Counted from the stretch's first letter, positions 1 to 8,533 are shown. The stretch is DNA of 12,997 bases from an uncultured Duganella sp. (GCA_946482335.1 CAMLRG010000152.1:1-12997); one strand, 5' to 3'. Made by a program: numbers and translations. The notes: generated by a model not told the origin, from the sequence alone.

Positions 1-2540
1 ATCCCGTCCAGCAGGCCGGCCAGCGCCACCCGCTGCGGGAACAATTGCAGCTTGCTCGCTTCGAGCTTGGCCGAATCGAGCACGTCATTGATCAAGCCCA
101 GCAAATGTTCGCCGCTGTGGCCGATGCCATCCACGCTGGCCAGCTGGCGCGCGCTCAAGCCGCCATCGCGCTGCAGCAGCTGGACGAAACCCAGCACCGC
201 GTTGAGCGGGGTGCGCAATTCGTGGCTCATGCGCGCCAGGAATTCGCTGCGCATGCCGGCCAGGCGCTGCGCTTCCAGCAAGGCCGCATCGCGCGCCGCC
301 TCGGCTTCCTTGCGCACGCTGATGTCGCGCGCCAGGCCCACCGTGCCCAGCACCGTGCCGTCCTCGTCCAGCACCGGCGCCTTGAACACTTCGATCCAGA
401 GCGGGCCGTCCGGGCCGGCCTGCAATTCCTCCACCGTCTGCTGGTGGCGGCTGCCCATCACCTTCAAGTCGTCCGCGCGGTAAGCTTGCGCCACCTCCGG
501 CGGCTTGCAGTCGAAGTCGGTCTTGCCCGGCACCTCCTGTACCGGCATGCCCATCATGCGCGCCGCCGACACGTTGACCGCCACGTAGCGGCTGTCGGTA
601 TCCTTGAACCACACCCACCAGGGGATGGTGTCGATCAGCACCCGCAGGTAGCGCGTCTGCTGGCGCAATTGCGCGGTGCGCTGCTGCACCATGCTTTCCA
701 GGTTGGCGTTCAGGGCGCGGATTTCCGCTTCGGCGTTCTTGCGTTCGGTGATGTCGGAAATCACCGCCACCGCGCCGGCCTGCTCCCCGGCCAGGGGCCG
801 CGCCGTCATGCGCAGCCAGCGCCCCGGCGCCGGCAAGTCGGCACCGGCCATCAGGATTTCCGCGCTGGCACCGTCGCCGGCTTCGCCGCGCAGGGCGCGC
901 GCCAGCGGCAATTCGTATTCGGGATAGCCGGTGCTGCGGTCGGTGCGGTAGAAGCGGCGCGCCTGCGGCCAGGCCATGCCGTCCGCCGCGCGCGTGATGC
1001 CGACAATGCGCTCGGCGGCCGGGTTGACCAGCACCAGCCGGCCCTGGGCGTCGGCCACCGCCACGCCGTCGCCCATGCTGTCCAGCACCGATTGCAGGAT
1101 GCCGGTCTGGCGCCGCAAGGCTTGCTGCGAGCGCTCCAGCCCGCTGTTCGCCGCCGCCAGCATATGGTGCGAGCGGCGCAGGCGCAGCAGGAAAAAGGCC
1201 AGCACCGCCAGCACCGCGCCGATGGCGCCCAGCACCGTCCACAGCCAGCCCTGGCGCAGCGCCCCTTCGCGCAGCTCGATGCGCTGCTGTTCGTTGCGCC
1301 GCGTCAGGTCGGCGATTTCGCGCAAGCGCGCTTCCTGCTGGTAGCGCTCGGTCAATTCCAGCACCCGTGTCGACACCTTCTTGCGGTTGGCGCGCGCCGT
1401 CATGTCGGCCGCCGCCAGCGAGCGCTCGTAAGCCTTGCGGTAGGCGCCGCGCCCCGCTTCCAGCGCGGCCAGCAGGCGCTGGCTCTCGCTCAGGTAAAGC
1501 GGCAAGCCGAGGGTTTCGGCCAGCGCCAGCGCATGCAGCAAGTCCTGTTCGGCCAGCGCTTCCTTGCCCAGCGCATGGTATTCGGCGCTGCGCGCGGTCA
1601 GCGTCCACCACATGCCGGTATTGTTCGGAAAGCGCGTGTAGATTGCCGCCACCTGGTCCAGGAATTCCAGCGCTTGCGCGTGTGCGCCTTGCGCCTTGGC
1701 CTGGGCGCCTTCGGCGAACAGGCTGGCGGCCAGGTAGAACGGCGACCCCACTTCGCGGAACACGGCGCTGGCCTGGTGCGCCACGGTGGCGGCGCCCTGG
1801 CCGTTCTGCGCCCCCAGCAACTGCGCCAGGCCGCGCAAGGCTTGGCCTTCCAGCAGGCGCGATCCCACCACGCGCGCCTGCACCTGCATCAGGCGGAATT
1901 GCTCCAGGCCCGGCTGGTTGTTGTCGCTGGTGCTGTAGGCATTGGCCAGGCAGTAATGGGCGTAAGCCAGGGCCCAGGCATCATGGCTGCGGCGCGCCAG
2001 GTCCATCGCGCGCACGCAAGTGTCGACCATTTCATCGGGCTTGCCGAAGCGGCTGTACATCATGCCCAGGCGCAGCAAGGCGTCGCCCAGCAAGTCCGGC
2101 CGGTCCACCCCTTCCAGCGTCTTGACCGCTTCGCTGGTGACCGCGGACAGGCGGTCGAAAGCGCCCTGGTTGACGATGTTTTGCGCCAGCACCAGGTAAG
2201 CTTCGGCCTGGCCGACGCGGTCGCCCTGCTTTTGCGCCTGCGCCAGGGCCTGGTCGGCCAATTTGCCGGCTTCCTCCGTCCGCCCCGCGTAGTGGACGAT
2301 GCGGGCCCGCACATTGAGCAGCCGGGTGTGGTCGGCCGGCGTGGCGTCGGCCGGCACGCCGGCGGCCAGCTGGCGCACCGCCGTTTCGGCGCGCGCCACG
2401 TCGTTTTCGGCCAGCAGGCGCGCCCGGTCCAGGCCTGCGCGCCAGTCGGCAAGCGTGCCCGCGCCTGCCGGCAGCCACAGCCCCCAGCACAATATCCACG
2501 CCAGCCACCCGGCCCGGCGTCCGCAGCCCCACCTGTCCAT
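1..2540 (-). CDS. TPR-PAS-PAS sensor histidine kinase, copy B (3' end outside window)
   Basis: Membrane sensor kinase expected to autophosphorylate on a histidine and pass phosphate to a separate response regulator. The - frame is open for 846 codons from 2540 to the left edge. Residues 1-28 are a signal peptide (MDRWGCGRRAGWLAW...), followed by about 400 helical TPR-like residues that should be periplasmic, a membrane helix around 433-454 (WLWTVLGAIGAVLAVLAFFL), PAS 1 (about 483-598), a coiled coil, PAS 2 (about 630-740, with WWVWFKDTDSRY) and HisKA with MSHELRTPLN (H773, codon 222-224). The window ends shortly after HisKA, so the ATPase domain is not seen. I chose ATG 2540 because AGAGGA lies 5 nt upstream; in-frame ATG 2546 abuts that site and a TAG stop lies two codons further up. 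It is a close paralogue of the kinase at 2633-5866, almost collinear with it (H773 versus H774). Ligand unknown. Confidence 0.9.
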   Translation of the reverse strand, partial: MDRWGCGRRAGWLAWILCWGLWLPAGAGTLADWRAGLDRARLLAENDVARAETAVRQLAAGVPADATPADHTRLLNVRARIVHYAGRTEEAGKLADQALAQAQKQGDRVGQAEAYLVLAQNIVNQGAFDRLSAVTSEAVKTLEGVDRPDLLGDALLRLGMMYSRFGKPDEMVDTCVRAMDLARRSHDAWALAYAHYCLANAYSTSDNNQPGLEQFRLMQVQARVVGSRLLEGQALRGLAQLLGAQNGQGAATVAHQASAVFREVGSPFYLAASLFAEGAQAKAQGAHAQALEFLDQVAAIYTRFPNNTGMWWTLTARSAEYHALGKEALAEQDLLHALALAETLGLPLYLSESQRLLAALEAGRGAYRKAYERSLAAADMTARANRKKVSTRVLELTERYQQEARLREIADLTRRNEQQRIELREGALRQGWLWTVLGAIGAVLAVLAFFLLRLRRSHHMLAAANSGLERSQQALRRQTGILQSVLDSMGDGVAVADAQGRLVLVNPAAERIVGITRAADGMAWPQARRFYRTDRSTGYPEYELPLARALRGEAGDGASAEILMAGADLPAPGRWLRMTARPLAGEQAGAVAVISDITERKNAEAEIRALNANLESMVQQRTAQLRQQTRYLRVLIDTIPWWVWFKDTDSRYVAVNVSAARMMGMPVQEVPGKTDFDCKPPEVAQAYRADDLKVMGSRHQQTVEELQAGPDGPLWIEVFKAPVLDEDGTVLGTVGLARDISVRKEAEAARDAALLEAQRLAGMRSEFLARMSHELRTPLNAVLGFVQLLQRDGGLSARQLASVDGIGHSGEHLLGLINDVLDSAKLEASKLQLFPQRVALAGLLDG
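585..668. repeat. 84-bp perfect direct repeat, copy in kinase B
   Basis: Identical base for base to 3908-3991 (offset 3323 bp). It encodes 28 residues around LIDTIPWWVWFKDTDSRY at the start of PAS 2, with no synonymous difference, while neighbouring stretches of the two genes differ at many sites. Confidence 0.9.
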
Positions 2541-2545
2541 GCCCA

Positions 2546-2551
2546 TCCTCT
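2546..2551 (-). promoter_or_regulatory. Ribosome-binding site that sets the copy B kinase start
   Basis: The - strand reads AGAGGA here, 5 nt before ATG 2540. The in-frame ATG at 2546 overlaps this element and so could not use it, which favours 2540. Confidence 0.6.
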
Positions 2552-2565
2552 AGAAAATTCCGGTT

Positions 2566-2610
2566 CAGGATGACAGAGCGGGAGCGCCACGCCTATCAGG
2601 AAATCCTGAT
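2566..2610 (-). promoter_or_regulatory. Predicted promoter of kinase copy B with 14-bp dyad
   Basis: The dyad TCAGG-AAAT-CCTGA occupies 2596-2609, flanked by a further A/T pair. It is followed on the - strand by 19 nt and then CTGTCATCCTG (2566-2576). TGTCAT (2570-2575) matches the sigma70 -10 consensus at 4 of 6 positions and would put the dyad centre near -39.5, a class II activator position. The same dyad, the same 19-nt gap and the same 11-mer occur before kinase copy A, which is the main support. Activator identity is unknown. Confidence 0.55.
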
Positions 2611-2632
2611 TTTTGCCGCCCTGCGGCGCCCC

Positions 2633-5600
2633 TCACGCGGCGTCGCGCTGCGCCAGGCGTTCGACCAGGGTGCGCAAGGCTTTGGACTGGTAACCCAGTG
2701 CCAGCCGGCGCAGTTGCTCGGCCAGCGGCAGGTAGCGCGCATCGAGCGCTTCCAGGTGGCCGGCGTGGTCCAGGATGGCGCGCATATTGCCGATCCGGAC
2801 CAGTTGCTGCAAGGTTTCCAGTTCCTGCGGCGGCAAGACCGGCAGCGGCAATTCCGGCGTGCTGGCCTGCACGCTGGCCAGCGCCGCCGGCAGCGTATCG
2901 TCGCCGGCCACGGCCAGCTCGAACCAGAACAGGCTGCCCACCCCGGGCTGGCTCTCCACCTGGATTTCGCTGCCCATCAGGCGCACCAGCTGGCGGCTGA
3001 TGGCCAGCCCCAGGCCGGTGCCGCCGAGGCGGCGCTGCGCTTCGCCCACCTGCTCGAACGGCTGGAAGATCGATTCCAGCTGGCCCGGTTCGATGCCGAC
3101 GCCGCTGTCCTGCACCGCGAAGCGCAGCCGTCCCGGTCCGGCCGCCGCCACGCGCAGGCGCACCGCGCCGCGGTCGGTGAACTTGATGGCATTGGACAGC
3201 AGATTGAGCAGCACCTGGCGCAAGCGCTGCTCGTCCACCTGCACCGCCGCCGGCACGCCATCGCCCACTTCGCAGGCAAAGTCCAGGCCCTGGTCGGCCG
3301 CCCGCATCCGCATCATGGCGGCGATGCCTTCCAGCAGCGGCCCCAGTTCCACGCGCTGCGGGAACAATTGCAGCTTGCTCGCCTCGAGCTTGGCCGAATC
3401 GAGCACGTCGTTGATCAAGCCCAGCAAATGTTCGCCGCTATAGCCGATGCTCTTCACGCTGGAGAGCTGGCGCTCGCCCAGGCTGCCGTCGCGCAGCAGC
3501 AACTGGACGAAGCCCAGCACGGCGTTGAGCGGGGTGCGCAACTCATGGCTCATCTGGGCCAGGAATTCGCTGCGCATGCCGGCCAGGCGCTGCGCTTCCA
3601 GCAAGGCCGCGTCGCGCGCCGCCTCGGCTTCCTTGCGCGCGCTGATGTCGCGCGCCAGGCCCACCGTGCCCAGCACCGTGCCGTCTTCGTCGGTCACCGG
3701 GGTCTTGAAGATTTCCACCCAGAGCGCGCCATCCGGCCCCTGCTGCACTTCTTCCACGGTTTGCGGGCTGCCGCTGGCCATCACCTTCATGTCGTCGGCG
3801 CGGAACGCCCGCGCCACTTCGGGCGGCTTGACGTCGAAATCGGACTTGCCCACCATCGCCTCCACTTCGGTGCCGAGGATGGCGGCGGTGGCGCGGTTGA
3901 CCGCCAGGTAGCGGCTGTCGGTATCCTTGAACCACACCCACCAGGGGATGGTGTCGATCAGCACCCGCAGGTAGCGCGTCTGCTGGCGCAACTGGGCCGT
4001 GCGCTGCTGCACCAGGCTTTCCAGGTTGGCATTCAAGGCCCGGATTTCATCTTCCGCGCGCTTGCGCTCGCTGATCTCGGAGATCACGGCCACCGCCCCG
4101 GCCTGCCCGCCGCCCAGCGGCCGCGCCGTCATATGCAGCCAGCGCCCCGGTTCATCCTCGCCCACGCCGGCCATATAGATTTCGGCGCTGGCATCCGCTT
4201 CGCGCCGCAAGGCGCGCGCCAGCGGCAAGTCTTGCGGCGGGAAGGCGGTGCTGCGGTCCGGCCGGAAGAAGCGCTGCGCCGGCAGCCAGGCCGCGCGCCC
4301 GGCCGCGCGCGCCACGCCGACGATGCGGGCGGCGGCCGGGTTGGCCAGCACCAGCCGGCCCTCCTGGTCGGCCACCAGCACGCCGTCGCCCATGCTGTCA
4401 AGCACCGATTGCAAGATGCCGGTCTGGCGCTGCAGCGCGTGCTGCGACTGACGCAAGCCGCTATTGGCCGCGGCCAGCATGCGGTGCGAGCGGCGCAGCC
4501 GCAGCATGAAGTAAGCCAGCACCGCCAGCACCAGCACGATGGCGCCCAGCACGGTCCACAGCCAGCGCTGCTGCAAGGCGCGCTCGCGCAATTCCGCCTG
4601 CTGTTGCTCGTTGCGGCGGGTCAATTCGGCGATTTCGCGCTGGCGCGCCTCCTGCTGGTAGCGTTCGGCCAGTTCCAGCACGCGGGTGGAAATCTTCTTG
4701 CGGTTGGCCTGGGCCGTCATCTCGGCCGCCGCCAGCGAATGCTGGTAGGCGCGCTGGTAGTCGCCGCGCCGCGCATCGAGGGCGCCCAGCTGCCGCTCCG
4801 TTTCACTCAGGTAGATTGGCAGGTTCAGCTCGCGCGCGATGGCCAGCGCTTGCAGCAAGTCCTGTTCGGCCTCGGCCAGCCTGTGCAGCTCCGCCTTGTC
4901 GCCGGCGCGCGCCGTCAGCGTCCACCACAGGCCAGTCTTGTTCGGCAGCCGGCGGTAGGTCTGCTCCGCTTCATCGAGCAGGGCGATGGCGCGCAGGCGG
5001 TCGCCCTGCAGGCGCGCCTGGCTGGCTTCCGCATACAGGGCGGCGGTCAGGTAGAACGGCAGCCCGATGCTGCGGTACAGGGCGCTGGCCTGGGCGATCA
5101 GGGCTTCGCCGCGCCGGACATCGCCCTGGGCGGCGATCACCCCGCCCTGCCCGCTCAGGGCCAGCGCTTCCAGCAGGCGCGAACCGGCGATCTTCGCCTG
5201 CTGCTGCATTTGGCGGTAATGCTCCAGCGATTCGGCGAAGTTGTCGCTGGAATTGTAGGAACTGCCCACGCATTGGTGGCCGAAAGCCAGGGCCAGCGCA
5301 TTGCGGCTGCGGCGCGCCAGGTCCAGCGTGCGCAGGCAGGCGTCCACCGATTCCTCCAGTTTGCCGAAGCGGGTGTAGGTCATGGCCAGGCGCAGCATGG
5401 CTTCGGCCAGCAGGTCCGGCCGCTCCACCCCTTCCAGCACCTTGACGGCCTGGTTGGTGACGGCGATCAGGCGGTCGAACTTGCCTTCGTTGACCGTATT
5501 CAGGGAGATCACCAGGTAGGCTTCGGCCTGGCCGACGCGGTCCCCGCTGCGCTCGGCCAGCGCCAGGGCGCGATCGGCGAATCGGGCAGCGGCGCCGGTT

Positions 5601-5866
5601 TCCGCCCGGTACAGCGCGATGCGCGCCTGCAGGTTGAGCAGGCGCGCGCGGTCTGGCGCGGTGGCCGCGGCGGGCAAGTCCGCAGCCAGCCGGGCCGCCC
5701 GCGCCGCCGCTTGCGCGGTGTCGTTTTCGGCCAGCTGGCGCACCGCTTGCGCTTCGGCGCGCCAGGCTTCGAGCGGCATGGCGCACGCCGGCGCCGCCAG
5801 CATCCAGCACAGGGGCAGGACGGCCCAGGCGGCCCATGCCGCGCGCTTGCCCCCTTGCCATGCCAT
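2633..5866 (-). CDS. TPR-PAS-PAS sensor histidine kinase, copy A (complete)
   Basis: Complete 1077-aa membrane sensor kinase. Numbered from ATG 5866: signal peptide 1-29 (ending AAPACA), periplasmic TPR-like helices about 30-400, coiled coil about 405-433, one membrane helix about 434-455, PAS 1 about 484-596, coiled coil, PAS 2 about 631-741, then HisKA with MSHELRTPLN (H774). The HATPase domain shows an N box (NLLSNAIKFT, N892), G1 (DSGVGI, D920) and G2 (GGTGLGLAI, from 948). There is no receiver domain, so a separate response regulator is needed. A roughly 70-aa helical tail (from PPQELETLQQLVRIG on) follows the ATPase; from memory, similar tails occur in hybrid kinases. An upstream in-frame ATG at 5893 has no good Shine-Dalgarno and would be nearly leaderless from the predicted promoter, whereas 5866 has GGGAGGG 6 nt upstream and begins like copy B. 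It lies 90 bp downstream of the TonB receptor gene, so read-through is possible. Confidence 0.93.
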   Translation of the reverse strand: MAWQGGKRAAWAAWAVLPLCWMLAAPACAMPLEAWRAEAQAVRQLAENDTAQAAARAARLAADLPAAATAPDRARLLNLQARIALYRAETGAAARFADRALALAERSGDRVGQAEAYLVISLNTVNEGKFDRLIAVTNQAVKVLEGVERPDLLAEAMLRLAMTYTRFGKLEESVDACLRTLDLARRSRNALALAFGHQCVGSSYNSSDNFAESLEHYRQMQQQAKIAGSRLLEALALSGQGGVIAAQGDVRRGEALIAQASALYRSIGLPFYLTAALYAEASQARLQGDRLRAIALLDEAEQTYRRLPNKTGLWWTLTARAGDKAELHRLAEAEQDLLQALAIARELNLPIYLSETERQLGALDARRGDYQRAYQHSLAAAEMTAQANRKKISTRVLELAERYQQEARQREIAELTRRNEQQQAELRERALQQRWLWTVLGAIVLVLAVLAYFMLRLRRSHRMLAAANSGLRQSQHALQRQTGILQSVLDSMGDGVLVADQEGRLVLANPAAARIVGVARAAGRAAWLPAQRFFRPDRSTAFPPQDLPLARALRREADASAEIYMAGVGEDEPGRWLHMTARPLGGGQAGAVAVISEISERKRAEDEIRALNANLESLVQQRTAQLRQQTRYLRVLIDTIPWWVWFKDTDSRYLAVNRATAAILGTEVEAMVGKSDFDVKPPEVARAFRADDMKVMASGSPQTVEEVQQGPDGALWVEIFKTPVTDEDGTVLGTVGLARDISARKEAEAARDAALLEAQRLAGMRSEFLAQMSHELRTPLNAVLGFVQLLLRDGSLGERQLSSVKSIGYSGEHLLGLINDVLDSAKLEASKLQLFPQRVELGPLLEGIAAMMRMRAADQGLDFACEVGDGVPAAVQVDEQRLRQVLLNLLSNAIKFTDRGAVRLRVAAAGPGRLRFAVQDSGVGIEPGQLESIFQPFEQVGEAQRRLGGTGLGLAISRQLVRLMGSEIQVESQPGVGSLFWFELAVAGDDTLPAALASVQASTPELPLPVLPPQELETLQQLVRIGNMRAILDHAGHLEALDARYLPLAEQLRRLALGYQSKALRTLVERLAQRDAA
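3908..3991. repeat. 84-bp perfect direct repeat, copy in kinase A
   Basis: Partner of the repeat at 585-668. Other nearly identical stretches of the pair are 227-360 with 3550-3683, and 37-117 with 3360-3440. All lie in PAS 2 and HisKA. Confidence 0.9.
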
Positions 5867-5872
5867 GCCCGG

Positions 5873-5879
5873 CCCTCCC
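5873..5879 (-). promoter_or_regulatory. Ribosome-binding site that sets the copy A kinase start
   Basis: The - strand reads GGGAGGG, 6 nt before ATG 5866. The alternative ATG at 5893 has no comparable element, and the predicted transcript start lies only a few bases before it. Confidence 0.65.
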
Positions 5880-5899
5880 GGCGTCGTCCCCATAGCTTG

Positions 5900-5953
5900 C
5901 AGGATGACAGATTTGTCCTGACAAGCCCATAGGGAAATCCCTAATTATCCCTA
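5900..5953 (-). promoter_or_regulatory. Predicted promoter of kinase copy A with 14-bp dyad and extra half-sites
   Basis: The dyad TAGGG-AAAT-CCCTA lies at 5930-5943, then 19 nt, then (on -) CTGTCATCCTG at 5900-5910 with TGTCAT as a candidate -10. This matches the layout before kinase copy B exactly. An extra CCCTA half-site lies at 5949-5953, one helical turn upstream, and a CCTGA half-site at 5917-5921, 22 bp from the equivalent arm of the main dyad. No U-tract follows, so a terminator for the TonB receptor gene is not supported here. Confidence 0.55.
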
Positions 5954-5956
5954 CTT

Positions 5957-8533
5957 TCAGTAACGCATCGTTGCGCTCACCCCGATCTGGCGGTCGTTCA
6001 TCCAGCTCGACTGGTGGCGTTGCGGGACGCTGAAATAGGCGCGGCGCACGGTATTCAGCAAGTTGCCGCCCTCCAGGGCCAGCGTCCAGCGCTCGCTGAG
6101 CCGGTAGCGCAGCGAGGCGTCGAGCCAGCCGTAACTGTCGACATATTGCGGCAAGGTGCCGATGCCGGTGAAGGTGGCGGTCCCGGCCAGGAAGCGCGAA
6201 CGCCAGTTGTAGGCGGCGCGCGCCGACCACGGGCCGTACTCGTACATCAGCACCGCGTTGGCGCTTTGGCGCGACAGGTTTTGCAGCGGGATGTCGGCGC
6301 CCACGGCGGCACTGGGGGTGGCGCTGTCCACGTAAGTGAAGTTGAGCTGCACACCAAGGCCGCGCCAGGCGCCCGGCAAGCGCTCGAAGAATTGCTGATA
6401 AGACAATTCGGCACCCTTGATACGGCCCGGGTTGGCATTTTGCGGGCGCGTCACCTGGTACGTCACGCCATCGTAGGTTTCCGGCGCCGTGCGGTTGAGG
6501 ACGAAGCCATCGACCCATTTCCAGAACACGGTGGCGGTGAACATGCCCTGTCCCGGCCAATAGCGTTCCCAGGCCAGGTCCAGGTTGCGCGAACGCACCG
6601 GCTCCAGTGCCGGGTTGCCGGCCGTGCCGGTGCTGCTGGCCGGGTTGATCACGTTGCGGAACAGCGTCAACGACGGCTGCAGCTGGTCGAAGGTGGGCCG
6701 CGCCAAGGTTTTCGATACGGCGGCGCGCCAGGCGCTGTCGCCACCGGGGCGGTAGCGCAGGTTGGCGCTGGGCAGCCAGTCGGTGCCGCTGCTGTCCATG
6801 GCCACCGGGGCGAAGCCGCCGCCCAGGGCGGCGCGCATGCCATCGGCTTCGCTGCGCACGTGCACGGCGCGCAGGCCGGCATTGCCATCGAGCGGCAAGC
6901 CGGCAGCGCGGAAGCTGCCCATCAGCCAGGCCGAGGTATTGCGTTCTTCGAAAGACCAGATGCCCGGCGCGCCATTGGCCGGCACGGCGGCCGTCACGCC
7001 CAACTGGCGGCGCAAGGCCAGCGGGTCGCGCGCCAGGGCCAGGCTGCCGGCCAGGTAGCCGTCCAGGCTGGCCACGCCTTCGCCGGGGAACAGGCTACCG
7101 GCCGGGCTGGCGACCAGGGTATCCGTCAGCGCGCCGGCCGGCACATTGGCGGCGGCCGTGGCGCCGATCACGCCGCTGCCATTGTCGGCGCCGCGTCGCG
7201 CCAGCCGCACGCCGGCCGCCAGCGTGTGCAGGAAGCTGCCGGGGCGCGACCATTCGGCATCGACGCGCGCCGCGTTCAAATCGCCGTGGAACGGGCGCAG
7301 CGTGTACAGCATGCTGCCGTAGCGGTAGCGGGACGGGTCGCCAGCGTCGAATTCGTAGGCGGTGGCGGGAATGCCGCCGCGCCAATCCTGGCTGAAACGC
7401 GGCAGCGTGGCGCCCACGCTGGTGCCGGAGAAGACCAGGTTCTGGAAGGCGGTCGTACGGCTGAGGTCAGCGTGCACGGTCAGCTGCCCATTGCGCCAGC
7501 TGCCGCCCAGTGCCAGCTGGCGGTCGCGGTTGACCGTGTCGCGCGCAAAGCTGAGGATACTCAGCGATGAATTGATCCACGCGACGCTTTGCAGATAGGG
7601 TGTCCCGGGGAACAGGCTCACGCTGCCGGGCACCGCATTGGGCGAAGCCGCCGCATTGGCCTGCCAGGTATCCTGCAGGGTCTTGAACTGGGCGTAGCTG
7701 CCTTCGGCATACAGTTCCAGTCCCGGCTGCGGGCGCCATTGCAGGGCGAAGTTGGCCGCTTCGCGCCGGCGCCGGCCCAGGCTGGCCGATTCCGTGCTGC
7801 CATTGGGGGCGACCACCGTCTGGTCCGGCACCAGGTCGGGACGCAGCACCGGGTTGCCGCTGCTCTTCTGGTCTTCGCGCCAGGCGCGGCGCTGGCTGGA
7901 AAGGCCGAGCAGCGCGCCGAACTCGCCGCCGCCCAGGCGCCAGCGCTGGCTGCCCAGGACGCTGAACTGCGGCGCGCTGCCGCCAGCCAGGTCGCCGTGC
8001 ACCTGGCGCGCGGTGGCTGCCAGCACGCTCTCCTGGAAGTCGAAGGGGCGGCGCGTGCGCAAGTCGACCGAACCGCCGATGCCGCCTTCCAGCTGGCTGG
8101 CGTTGGACGTCTTGTGCACGGCGATGGCATTCACCATTTCCGCCGGCAAGTCGGCGAAGTCCACGGAACGCTGCTGGGCGGCGCCGGTCAAGCCGGCGGT
8201 GAATACTTCGCGTCCATTGATGGTGGTTTCCAGCTGCGTCAAACCGCGGATGGCCACCGCCGACGCTTCGCCGCGGTCGCGCATGATCTGCACGCCCGGC
8301 ACGCGCTGCACCGCGTCGTTGACGCTGAAGTCGGGCAGCTTGTCGATATCGTCCGCCACCACGGCGTCGACGACGCCCTCGCCTTGGCGGCGCAGCTGGC
8401 GCGCCGACTCCAGGCTGGCGCGCTGGCCACTCACCACCACAGTGGGCAGCGGCGCATCGTCGCCGCGCGCACTGGCTGCCACGCAGCCTGACAGTACCAG
8501 CCAGACGGCGGCCTGCTTTCCAGATTGCCCCAT
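5957..8533 (-). CDS. TonB-dependent outer-membrane receptor (TIGR01782-like)
   Basis: Outer-membrane active transporter, 858 aa, expected to import a substrate using TonB-ExbBD energy. A signal peptide covers about residues 1-24. A TonB-box-like stretch LPTVVVSGQR (29-38) precedes the plug (about 45-165): DDIDKLPDFSVNDAVQRVPG, AIRGL and TINGRE, then GGIGGSVDLRTRRPFDF. This plug pattern is characteristic of the Xanthomonas/Caulobacter-type receptor family, often used for oligosaccharides. The rest is beta-barrel, ending in the aromatic ATMRY expected for BAM-dependent insertion. Length is normal and no disruption is seen. Start ATG 8533 has AGGGG 6 nt upstream. A perfect LacI-like palindrome 35-48 nt before the start hints at sugar-linked repression. 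No hydrolase, SusD-like protein or LacI gene is in the window, so the substrate is unknown. The signal peptide contains a lipobox-like LSGC at 14-17, which is unusual for this class. Confidence 0.92.
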   Translation of the reverse strand: MGQSGKQAAVWLVLSGCVAASARGDDAPLPTVVVSGQRASLESARQLRRQGEGVVDAVVADDIDKLPDFSVNDAVQRVPGVQIMRDRGEASAVAIRGLTQLETTINGREVFTAGLTGAAQQRSVDFADLPAEMVNAIAVHKTSNASQLEGGIGGSVDLRTRRPFDFQESVLAATARQVHGDLAGGSAPQFSVLGSQRWRLGGGEFGALLGLSSQRRAWREDQKSSGNPVLRPDLVPDQTVVAPNGSTESASLGRRRREAANFALQWRPQPGLELYAEGSYAQFKTLQDTWQANAAASPNAVPGSVSLFPGTPYLQSVAWINSSLSILSFARDTVNRDRQLALGGSWRNGQLTVHADLSRTTAFQNLVFSGTSVGATLPRFSQDWRGGIPATAYEFDAGDPSRYRYGSMLYTLRPFHGDLNAARVDAEWSRPGSFLHTLAAGVRLARRGADNGSGVIGATAAANVPAGALTDTLVASPAGSLFPGEGVASLDGYLAGSLALARDPLALRRQLGVTAAVPANGAPGIWSFEERNTSAWLMGSFRAAGLPLDGNAGLRAVHVRSEADGMRAALGGGFAPVAMDSSGTDWLPSANLRYRPGGDSAWRAAVSKTLARPTFDQLQPSLTLFRNVINPASSTGTAGNPALEPVRSRNLDLAWERYWPGQGMFTATVFWKWVDGFVLNRTAPETYDGVTYQVTRPQNANPGRIKGAELSYQQFFERLPGAWRGLGVQLNFTYVDSATPSAAVGADIPLQNLSRQSANAVLMYEYGPWSARAAYNWRSRFLAGTATFTGIGTLPQYVDSYGWLDASLRYRLSERWTLALEGGNLLNTVRRAYFSVPQRHQSSWMNDRQIGVSATMRY

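Noticed and set aside
1..2540. Kinase copy B as a broken pseudogene, because no closed reading frame ends inside the window.
   Set aside because: The frame is open without stops over all 846 visible codons and keeps the conserved histidine; it is simply cut by the window edge.
2595..2614. Inverted repeat ATCAGG-AAAT-CCTGAT followed by TTTT, resembling a rho-independent terminator on the + strand.
   Set aside because: No + strand gene ends here, the stem is short and AT-containing, and the same dyad recurs at promoters with fixed spacing, so a regulator site fits better.
2615..2627. GCCGC-CCT-GCGGC hairpin just after the kinase A stop as a terminator.
   Set aside because: The T-tract lies on the wrong side for leftward transcription (it reads as A residues on the - strand), and the stem is only 5 bp.
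45..5932. Very long + strand open frames (about 840 and 1120 codons) opposite the two kinases, overlapping each other by four bases.
   Set aside because: They are low-complexity Arg/Ala/Gln/His-rich readings of GC-rich antisense DNA with no recognisable domain. The - strand reads coherent kinase domains throughout.
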